From positions 2,638,754-2,695,841 of the forward strand of contig NZ_BDUD01000001.1 of assembly GCF_003113895.1 (NCBI RefSeq): DNA of 57,088 nt, read 5' to 3'. Made by a program: the position numbers and the translations under genes. The notes below the pieces were generated by a model, which worked only from the letters and a program-made list of their open reading frames with translations, made no database searches and was not told the DNA's origin. The first letter of the stretch is position 1; each line of letters begins with the position of its first letter. This stretch comes from Nostoc commune NIES-4072. GTDB taxonomy: Bacteria > Cyanobacteriota > Cyanobacteriia > Cyanobacteriales > Nostocaceae. Positions 46,803 through 54,014 of this stretch are shown here, one piece after another.

Positions 46803-47480
46803 TTAACTCCTAAACAACCTTGTATACTGCGTTTCATGCTGCATACTCGCTAGCGATAAACCCCAACTACAACAGGCTAGTTGATCATCCTCCAACGTAA
46901 GAATTTCTAATGCCGCAGCACTGAGTAATGGTTGTAAATCTAGTAATAACTGCTGTCCTGCTGTTTGTCCAAGGGGGATAAGTTTCACGCTAGCAGTAAT
47001 CAAATTACTTGCCCAACTATGCAGATATGCGAGTAATGCGGCTTGGATGCTAATTTGCCAATGGGCAATAGCAATACCAAAAGCGATCGCATAATTGCAA
47101 GGATTACCGACAGCATTGGCAACAGGTATAATCTGCGGTTCTAGTTTACCAAGTAATTGGATCAGCGATCGCCCCATGTGCCAACTAGAGGCGCGTAATT
47201 CTTCTGTTTCTCTAGCTGCGGATAACCAGAGATTCCAACGGCATAACGACTCTACATCACCCATTTTTGCGGATTGCTGCGATCGTACCATCACCCCTGC
47301 CTCTAACCTAATTGCCCCGTAGAGCAACTCTGCTTTTAACCAATCTCTGAGATGCGTGTGGTTAGCGATCGTACCATTTTCTACCAGCATTTCCAAACCT
47401 TCAGAATAACTATATGCTCCTACAGGTAAAGCGGGGCTAGCCAACTGTAAAATACTCAAAAGATGACTATCAGTGAGCAT
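46803..47480 (-). CDS. ureF: urease accessory protein UreF
   Basis: A helical protein that bridges UreD and UreG during urease activation. [20 protein letters not shown] and [10 protein letters not shown] are diagnostic. I prefer ATG 47480 (MLTDSHLLS); ATG 47495 adds five residues. Either start overlaps the end of ureE, suggesting translational coupling. About 225 aa, normal. Confidence 0.93.
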   Translation of the reverse strand: MLTDSHLLSILQLASPALPVGAYSYSEGLEMLVENGTIANHTHLRDWLKAELLYGAIRLEAGVMVRSQQSAKMGDVESLCRWNLWLSAARETEELRASSWHMGRSLIQLLGKLEPQIIPVANAVGNPCNYAIAFGIAIAHWQISIQAALLAYLHSWASNLITASVKLIPLGQTAGQQLLLDLQPLLSAAALEILTLEDDQLACCSWGLSLASMQHETQYTRLFRS

Positions 47481-47913
47481 GATGGTGTTGTCCATAAGCT
47501 CCTAATTCTGGCTGAAACGGTAAAATTTCCTCTTTAACTTCTAACCCCAGTTGTTCTAACATGGTGCGTAAAACCGAATCTGAAGACAAGCGTAAATAAG
47601 CCGGAGTAATTTCTACAGGTACATGGCGATTTCCCAAATGGTATGCCGCCCGTAATAATAAAAGTGGTGTTTGGGCAAAAGCAGTCAGTACTAGTTCTGG
47701 TTTGGCTGTAATTCTAATTAAACTGCTATAGGCTTCTTCTTGCAGAATATCGCCATCATGTAAGACAGTTCCTCTAGGTAAATGTAAAACTACAATACCA
47801 TCTTCCGTTTCAAAGCGATGACGGCTACGGGTGCGTTCTTCTGCTGTTAGCGCCAGAGTAAAAGTAACTGCGGCATCGTAATTAGATGGTTTAAGTTGGG
47901 TAAATGTCAGCAT
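47470..47913 (-). CDS. ureE: urease accessory protein UreE
   Basis: The nickel-binding metallochaperone of urease. Motifs: [38 protein letters not shown] and [19 protein letters not shown]. The C-terminus has the His-rich end [10 protein letters not shown] for nickel. 147 aa. First gene of the ureEFG unit. Confidence 0.94.
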   Translation of the reverse strand: MLTFTQLKPSNYDAAVTFTLALTAEERTRSRHRFETEDGIVVLHLPRGTVLHDGDILQEEAYSSLIRITAKPELVLTAFAQTPLLLLRAAYHLGNRHVPVEITPAYLRLSSDSVLRTMLEQLGLEVKEEILPFQPELGAYGQHHHAH

Positions 47914-48033
47914 AGAGAATTTTGTCTGAACTTCCGCTTTTTATTATGGTTGTAATTTAAACCTCATAGTTGCCTTGCCCGAAGAAAAGATAAAATTAAA
48001 CAAATAAAGGCAACGAGCCAAACGGGGACAATT

Positions 48034-48603
48034 ATGAACCAAGCCGTTGAGGGAGTACGCTGGACAATTCACGATTTAGAGGTTCTACCCGAAAATGAGT
48101 GGACGCGCTATGAAATTATTAATGGAGAACTATTTGTGACTCGCACTCCTCACCGTCGTCATCAACAAGTTTGTGTAAAAATTGCTCGACAACTCGATGT
48201 TTGGTCAGATTCGAGTGGTTTAGGGGAAACAATTGTAGCTCCAGGGGTGCTTTTTTCGCAAGCAGATAGCGTTATACCGGATGTTGTTTGGGTAAGTCGA
48301 GAACGACTGGCGCAAATTGAAGATGAAGCGGGACATTTGACGGCCGCACCAGAGTTAGTAGTAGAGGTTTTATCGCCTGGTAAACAAAACGAACTTCGAG
48401 ACAAAGAAGCAAAACTGAAACTATATTCAGTTCAAGGTGTGCGTGAGTATTGGATTGTTGATCGCTTAACTAAAAAAATTGAAGTTTATCGGCGAGAAAA
48501 AGCACAGTTGGTTTTAGTTGCTACTTTGTTAGGTGATGATGAGATAACATCGCCACTTTTACCCGGATTTTGTTGTTCTATTAATTACTTTTTTCCTGAA
48601 TAA
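48034..48603 (+). CDS. Uma2 family (DUF820) predicted endonuclease
   Basis: A 189-residue protein of the PD-(D/E)XK-like Uma2 family, highly multiplied in cyanobacteria. Motif set: WTIHDLEVLPENEWTRYEII, VIPDVVWVSRERL, APELVVEVLSPGKQNELRDK and LYSVQGVREYWIVD. The active-site acids (PDVV, VEVLS...K) are present. Biological role unknown; not associated with a methylase here. Confidence 0.88.
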   Translation: MNQAVEGVRWTIHDLEVLPENEWTRYEIINGELFVTRTPHRRHQQVCVKIARQLDVWSDSSGLGETIVAPGVLFSQADSVIPDVVWVSRERLAQIEDEAGHLTAAPELVVEVLSPGKQNELRDKEAKLKLYSVQGVREYWIVDRLTKKIEVYRREKAQLVLVATLLGDDEITSPLLPGFCCSINYFFPE

Positions 48604-48642
48604 TAACAAACTCGATAAGGTTGATGAAAACCTAATCGTTAA

Positions 48643-48797
48643 ATATAGGAATCCGGTTTGATTTTTGAAAATATACGTAGGATGTGTTAGCACGGAGAGT
48701 ACGGCATCAAACTCGTGTTCATAGTGCGTTACGAACTCCGTTCTAACACACTCTACAATACTTAATTTCGTTCAAAAATCAAATAGTAATCCTATAT
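48643..48797. repeat. MITE-like element, 155 bases
   Basis: Terminal inverted repeats: ATATAGGAATCC with GGTTTGATTTTTGAA at the left, TTCAAAAATCAAATAG and TCCTATAT at the right. Inside, GTAGGATGTGTTAG and CTAACACACTCTAC continue the pairing. No coding capacity. The rest of the 488-base gap (48604-49092) shows no gene. GTAGGGTGCGTTA at 57009 may be a fragment of a related repeat. Confidence 0.75.
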
Positions 48798-49092
48798 ATA
48801 TGCAAATCTTGATTCTAAAATTGATGATATTGAACCTAAAATTTTCCGGTCAAGGTTGATAGCCGCAACATTAAACCATGCCTCCTTGCCAGTTAATTGG
48901 TTTCATGTCATAACCTTTTGTGACTATTATACATAACCTTCTCTTAATCTTTTATTCGTATCTTGAGGTTGAAAATATCAGGGTTTCTATTGAAAGTTCA
49001 GTAGTCTTTTGTGAAGCTTTATTGACATAAGCCCAAGCGTGACTATCAAAAATAACTTCTAAAACTCTGTTTACACAGTATATACAAACATC

Positions 49093-50688
49093 ATGATACC
49101 AATTCACTACTTACAGCCTCCAGTAATCAGATATGACTATTCCTCGCCCACAGTCAGAATAGCTGATAGCCGGAAAAAGGATGATGAACCCTTTTATAAG
49201 CGTCCTGGGAAGTTTAAGAGTGTACTTTTACTATCAATTGATGGTTTACGTCAAGCAGATTTGTCAGATCCTAAACTACAACATTATTTGCCGAACATCA
49301 ATTGTTTGAGACAAACGGGTATCAGTTACACTAACGCTTTTACTAGCACTCCTTCCGATTCCTTTCCTGGTGTATTAAACTACTTAACAGGAGCAAGTCC
49401 CAAAACCACTGGGGTTTATTATGACGATACATATAGTCGAGTATTATCAGAAAAACCAGGTTCTCCTGCTGGTATAGAAGTTGAATTTGCGGAAAACATA
49501 GATAAAAACTCGGATCTCCTTAGCGGTGGTGGTGACTTCGGGATAAATAGTATTGATCCAAGCAAATTACCAGTAGATAGTAATGGAAATCGTGTTTATC
49601 CTCACAACTATTTAAAGGTAAATACCATTTTTGAAATAGCTAAAGCTTCAGGTTTGCACACTGCATTTATTGATAAACATCCTGCTTATGACATTGCCAA
49701 TGGCCCTTCTGGTAAGGGAGTTGACGACTTCTACGCGCCAGAAATAAATGCCAAAGTTGCTTTAGAAAATGGCAAACTTGTAGACCAATCAACAGCACAG
49801 AATCCTGGTAATCTCACATTTAAAACGACCACCAAAGACATTAACCTCACAGAAGCTTACGATGATCTGAAGGTAAATGCGATACTGAACGAAATTGCTG
49901 GAAAAAATTCACAAGGCACAGCTAAACCTGGAATTCCCGCAATTTTTGGCATGAATTTCCAAGCTCTTAGCGTAGCCCAGAAAGATGCCAGTAGTAATGG
50001 TGGGATTGCCAGTAATGGCACACCTTCGTCAGGTTTAATTAATGCTCTAGAACATACAGATAGCAGTATCGGCAAGATAGTAAATACCTTAAAGAAAGAA
50101 GGGAAATTTGACTCGACACTGATAGTTTTAACAGCGAAACATGGTCAAAATCCCCGTTTGGGAATAGCTACCCTTATTCCTGAAAATACTTTTACAGATG
50201 CCTTAACAAAAGCTGGTATTACAGTTAATCAAGCTACTCAGGATGATGTTGCTTTACTCTGGCTTAAAAATCAAAGCCAAGCCAGCACTGCAACAAGTGT
50301 TTTAAAGAAACTGGCAAATCCAGCAATTGATACAGTTTATTCGGGTGGTGCACTATTAGCAGCAGGTTTTGGCAATCCGTTGCAAGAAGATCGTACTCCT
50401 GATGTCATTATCAAACTCAAACCAGGATATGTGATTTCAGACAGTACCAAAAGAGCAGAACACGGCGGTTTTTCTGATGACGATACCCATATTTCTTTAA
50501 TCCTCAGTAGTCGTGGACTAGAAGATCGTGTTAAGGGGACTTTTCAGATCAAGAAAGTTTCTAGCAAACAGATTGCAGTTACAGTATTGGAGGCACTAGG
50601 ACTTGATCCAAGGAGACTCCAGGGAGCTAGGTCTGAAAATACACTTGCATTACCAGGGACAGAAATCGAAGATACCAAAAAGTTTTGA
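49093..50688 (+). CDS. alkaline phosphatase superfamily phosphodiesterase/pyrophosphatase
   Basis: A 531-residue metalloenzyme of the type I phosphodiesterase/nucleotide pyrophosphatase group. Metal site residues: SIDGLRQ (Asp), nucleophile region TSTPSDSFPG, VIVLTAKHGQNPRL (His) and AEHGGFSDDDTHISLIL (Asp/His). No signal peptide is visible: the first 35 residues are polar. Substrate unknown. Terminates just before an IS-like remnant. Confidence 0.85.
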   Translation: MIPIHYLQPPVIRYDYSSPTVRIADSRKKDDEPFYKRPGKFKSVLLLSIDGLRQADLSDPKLQHYLPNINCLRQTGISYTNAFTSTPSDSFPGVLNYLTGASPKTTGVYYDDTYSRVLSEKPGSPAGIEVEFAENIDKNSDLLSGGGDFGINSIDPSKLPVDSNGNRVYPHNYLKVNTIFEIAKASGLHTAFIDKHPAYDIANGPSGKGVDDFYAPEINAKVALENGKLVDQSTAQNPGNLTFKTTTKDINLTEAYDDLKVNAILNEIAGKNSQGTAKPGIPAIFGMNFQALSVAQKDASSNGGIASNGTPSSGLINALEHTDSSIGKIVNTLKKEGKFDSTLIVLTAKHGQNPRLGIATLIPENTFTDALTKAGITVNQATQDDVALLWLKNQSQASTATSVLKKLANPAIDTVYSGGALLAAGFGNPLQEDRTPDVIIKLKPGYVISDSTKRAEHGGFSDDDTHISLILSSRGLEDRVKGTFQIKKVSSKQIAVTVLEALGLDPRRLQGARSENTLALPGTEIEDTKKF

Positions 50689-50743
50689 GAATCTTTCAAC
50701 AGAGATTTCTCATAGAACCTCGCGGGATGTGGGAAACGAGCGC

Positions 50744-51139
50744 GTCTTTAGACCTGAGAGGGAAACGGCACGAGCGACAAGAGGTCGCAGTGGTATTTGT
50801 GGTAAAATTAGATTGTTAGTAAGAACAAAAAACATCTACGTGTTGAAGCATCCTAGTATCGGAGAAATCCCGGCTCCGGTGAAACAACGGTTAGGTTTTA
50901 GTCCTAATGGCAGTATGACAAGAAAGAGCAGATAATGGCAGGTTGCAAAGCGTACCACGTTTTGGCTTAGTGATGGATTCTGAAAGCATTAGAAACATAA
51001 AAGTAGCTAGAAACTTAAGCTTGACTTAGAGTGACTAGGTAGACGGCGTTTGACGGTCGTAGCGAGATTAGATTTAGATAGTACTCTTAATCTAATTCTG
51101 TCAGTAGAATCTCAGTGTCTTCAGACCTGAGAGTGTCAA
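50744..51139 (+). mobile_element. right end of an IS200/IS605-type element without transposase
   Basis: CTCAGTGTCTTCAGACCTGAG folds as a hairpin (51110-51130) followed by AGTGTCAA, the typical right-end shape of IS200/IS605/TnpB elements. TCTTTAGACCTGAGAGG recurs at 50744. Between, a short frame ending GEIPAPVKQRLGFSPNGS shows no domain I know. No tnpA or tnpB is present, so this is a relic or a small non-autonomous derivative. The remaining gap to 51363 has a second repeat and no gene. Confidence 0.4.
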
Positions 51140-51140
51140 T

Positions 51141-51226
51141 AACCTCTTCTCTCTGTGTTCTCTGTGTCTTTGTGGTTCAATAAACTACTTTGAAACCGCA
51201 GAGGCACAGAGAGCGCTGAGAAAAAA
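51141..51226. repeat. dispersed inverted repeat (CTCTGTGTCTTTGTGGTTCA)
   Basis: CTCTGTGTCTTTGTGGTTCA pairs with TTTGAAACCGCAGAGGCACA on the other arm, around AATAAACTAC. Such sequences are widely dispersed in cyanobacterial genomes. Confidence 0.65.
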
Positions 51227-51363
51227 CAATCTTATTTTACGAGTCATCTTGAAAGGGCTAGTCCTAATAATATTATTTTGGCATTAATTTGAATAGATTT
51301 ATGCAAACAAAAAAAGGAGAGTAGTGTTACTCTCCTAACGTAATCTGAGGGAAAACTTTCAGC

Positions 51364-51663
51364 TTAGTGATGAAGACGGGCTTGACGTTCACGCAATTCA
51401 CGAGCGCGTCGTTCACGGGCTTGGCGTTCACGTAATTCACGAGCGCGTCGTTCACGGGCTTGGCGTTCACGCAATTCACGAGCGCGTTGTTCGCGGACTT
51501 GACGTTCGTGTTGGACTTTATTGTTATTAAAAGCTACAGTATTATTACGATTAAAATGATCTTGCTCAGATTTAAATTCAGCAGCATTAGCATTTTGAGA
51601 AAGAGCAGCAATTGAAGCAGATGCTAATAAGCCTCCAAGAAGAATAGATTTAAAGCGGTTCAT
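51364..51663 (-). CDS. small secreted Arg/Glu-repeat protein
   Basis: A 99-residue protein with signal peptide (LGGLLASASIAALSQNANA, cleavage before AEFKS). Residues about 58-97 consist of 13-residue units RERQARERRAREL, nearly identical at DNA level (39-base repeats at 51380-51490). The segment would form a highly charged helix. Function unknown; it could bind polyanions. Real coding is suggested by the signal peptide and start, but the repeat makes a shadow frame conceivable. Confidence 0.6.
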   Translation of the reverse strand: MNRFKSILLGGLLASASIAALSQNANAAEFKSEQDHFNRNNTVAFNNNKVQHERQVREQRARELRERQARERRARELRERQARERRARELRERQARLHH

Positions 51664-51833
51664 ATATCCTTATAATCTCCGTTGCATTGCTTGATTTGTA
51701 TATTTACAATCTAATCCGAATAATCAGGCACACGCCTGTATCTAACGTCACGCTTAAATAGTTACTTTAGTCACTAATACTAAGATTTACAGCAGAATTC
51801 AGAATATAGAATTCAGGAGTCAGAAGTCAGAAT

Positions 51834-51958
51834 TAATATCAAGTCCGGTTAATCATTTATGATTACCCCATCTGTGCAAAAATTAGAAAACCTTCTTTTC
51901 CCCTGCTCTCTGCTCCCTTGCAGTCTTAATGATAAGTCTTTAGCCGGACATGATATCA
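51834..51958. repeat. MITE-like element, TIR AATATCAAGTCCGG
   Basis: TAATATCAAGTCCGGTTAAT on the left and TTTAGCCGGACATGATATCA on the right form terminal inverted repeats. Same TIR family as 43815-43914, internal sequence different. Confidence 0.6.
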
Positions 51959-51976
51959 GTTGGGTATTTTATATGA

Positions 51977-52073
51977 CATAGGACTTACGCACACTCTACG
52001 AATTCTCGGCGCTCTTGGCGTCTTGGCGGTTCGAGAAATTAAGCTTTTTAGCAATTTTTGCGTAAGTCCTATG
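51977..52073. repeat. MITE-like element, TIR CATAGGACTTACGCA, 97 bases
   Basis: Perfect 15-base terminal inverted repeats, CATAGGACTTACGCA and TGCGTAAGTCCTATG, flank about 67 bases. ATGAC on both sides suggests a target duplication. A solo end is at 46032. No coding content. Confidence 0.8.
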
Positions 52074-52121
52074 ACACTTCGGTTATGCTCAGTGCATCGC
52101 TGGCGGATGAATAACCGGAGG

Positions 52122-53951
52122 TTAGCTAATAGGCAATGTAAACCAGAAAGCTGCCCCTGCATTCAATGCACTATTAATACCAATTTCGCCGCCGTGAGCA
52201 TGGATGATTTGCTTACATAAATACAAGCCCAATCCCAAACTTACAGAATTGCGGATACTTGCACCCCGAAAATAAAGCTCAAAAAGCCGATCGCTTTGTT
52301 GTTGACTAATGCCCACGCCGTTATCACTAACAGTACAATAAATCATCTCACCCTCACGGGTAGCGTTAATTGTCAAGAGCAAACCAGGGGCATTATGTTT
52401 CAGCGCATTCACAATTAAGTTAGAAAAAACTCGCCATAGTTGCGTGGGATCTGCATTAACTAATGGCAAATCTGCGGATACTAGATTTGTGAGCTTGGCT
52501 TGATTTTGCTCTAACAATGGCTCCAAATCTGCGACCGCAGCTTCGACAACTGTTAGTAATTGTACGGGTTGACGCTGCAAAACAACACCTTGCACCTCGC
52601 TGATATGAGCTTCCATCAAGGAATTAATTAAATTAAGTTGGCGATCGCTACTTTGAATCATTCGCTCTAAAATTGAGCGTGAAACAGGAATTGGGGATTG
52701 GGGGTTGGGGATTGAGGATTGGGAAGAGACTTCTTCAATAATTCTACCTTGTCCCCAGTCCCCAGTTCCCGATCCCCCGCTATTGAGCAAATTTTTCAGC
52801 ACCATTAAAGTACCCAGCACTGGGTTACGTAAGTCGTGGGAAACTGCATGGAAAAATACTCGTAGTTCTTCTTCAGTTTGTTTGCGCTGGGTAATATCTT
52901 CAATCAAACCTTCGTAGTAAAGCAATTTTCCTTGTTCGTCACGCACTGCGTAGGCTTTTTCTGAAATCCAGACAATACTTCCGTCGCGGCGATAAATTTG
53001 GGACTCGAACTCGGAAACGCTGCCATACTTTTCCATTAGGCGGACAAATTCTGCGCGGCGGTTCGGCTCAACGTACAATTGTTCAATAACAGTAGAATTT
53101 GCTGTCACTTCCTCCGCCAATGAGTAGCCATAAATGCGTGCTAAAGCCGGATTTGCTGTAATGTAACGTCCATCGGGACTGCTTTGAAAAATCCCTTCAA
53201 CAGCGTTTTCAAAAATGCTGCGATATTTAGCTTCTGCAACCTTGAGTTTTTGGTAGGCAGATTCCAATTCTTTATGGGCGTAAAACTCAGAACGTTGCAG
53301 GCGATCGTACAGATAAACACCGATGTCACATATAGCACAAAACCAAAAAATGTATAAAATGAACGTTACATTATATATTTCTGGATGGTCGAGGATTGGT
53401 GTTTTTAGCCCAAGTGCCGTATTCACACCAAAATAGTAAATTAGCACGCTCATTTGAGTCAGCAAGTGAAGAATCCAGCAGACAGGTATCAACACAGCTT
53501 GGCTTAAAAATAGCAGCGACCAGCCGATGGTATCAGGTAGCGCGAAACCTCTGATGGTTGCAAACAACTGTGATGCTAGACTAATTGACCAAGAAGACCC
53601 CAAAAATAATAAATCTGGATGATTGCGACCTAACTTAGTTTTATGTAAAGCAAGGCAGATTAGTATATTCAGCAACATTGCAATATTAATTACAAGGCGC
53701 TGAGTTCTAAGCACTTCTGGCAGCTGCTGCAACTCTGCAAAAGGAAAAAACAAGCCATAAATGTCTCGCAAAGCAAAAGACAACAGACACATCAGCGCCA
53801 GCCATAACCATAAACGCAATCTCTGCCACAAAAAACGGTTACGCCAATCTCTGTAGAGAGTAGTGGTTTCATCTTTTATTGGTGCAGAAAAGGTTTGTCT
53901 GCACCACCTTTGCACTCTTGTAAACATTAGCATCCGAGCAACTTTGCCCAT
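52122..53951 (-). CDS. membrane PAS histidine kinase
   Basis: A 609-residue sensor kinase. Residues 40-220 have about six to seven hydrophobic segments (WLWLALMCLLSFALRDIYGL ... FILYIFWFCAICDIGVYLY). A coiled stretch leads to PAS (KYRSIFENAVEGIFQSSPDG, GLIEDITQRKQTEEELR). HisKA has FHAVSHDLRNPVLGTLMVL (phospho-His). HATPase shows NLIVNALKHN, DNGVGIS, LGLGLYLCKQII. In HisKA, after the first helix, about 33 residues (SGGSGTGDWGQGRIIEE to PNPQSPIPVSR, 52685-52786) are encoded by GGGGATTGGGG-type repeat, as in the next gene. No receiver or response regulator adjoins. Confidence 0.88.
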   Translation of the reverse strand: MGKVARMLMFTRVQRWCRQTFSAPIKDETTTLYRDWRNRFLWQRLRLWLWLALMCLLSFALRDIYGLFFPFAELQQLPEVLRTQRLVINIAMLLNILICLALHKTKLGRNHPDLLFLGSSWSISLASQLFATIRGFALPDTIGWSLLFLSQAVLIPVCWILHLLTQMSVLIYYFGVNTALGLKTPILDHPEIYNVTFILYIFWFCAICDIGVYLYDRLQRSEFYAHKELESAYQKLKVAEAKYRSIFENAVEGIFQSSPDGRYITANPALARIYGYSLAEEVTANSTVIEQLYVEPNRRAEFVRLMEKYGSVSEFESQIYRRDGSIVWISEKAYAVRDEQGKLLYYEGLIEDITQRKQTEEELRVFFHAVSHDLRNPVLGTLMVLKNLLNSGGSGTGDWGQGRIIEEVSSQSSIPNPQSPIPVSRSILERMIQSSDRQLNLINSLMEAHISEVQGVVLQRQPVQLLTVVEAAVADLEPLLEQNQAKLTNLVSADLPLVNADPTQLWRVFSNLIVNALKHNAPGLLLTINATREGEMIYCTVSDNGVGISQQQSDRLFELYFRGASIRNSVSLGLGLYLCKQIIHAHGGEIGINSALNAGAAFWFTLPIS

Positions 53952-54014
53952 ACCTTGAGGGTGTTTCCCTAACTCAACATTGCCATAAATAACACCCTCT
54001 CATTTTTTGGTGAT

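Noticed and set aside
50603..50935. 110-codon frame overlapping the end of the phosphodiesterase gene
   Set aside because: Its first part is a shadow of the phosphodiesterase gene and the rest shows no domain; I kept only the IS-type end as a weak mobile-element call.
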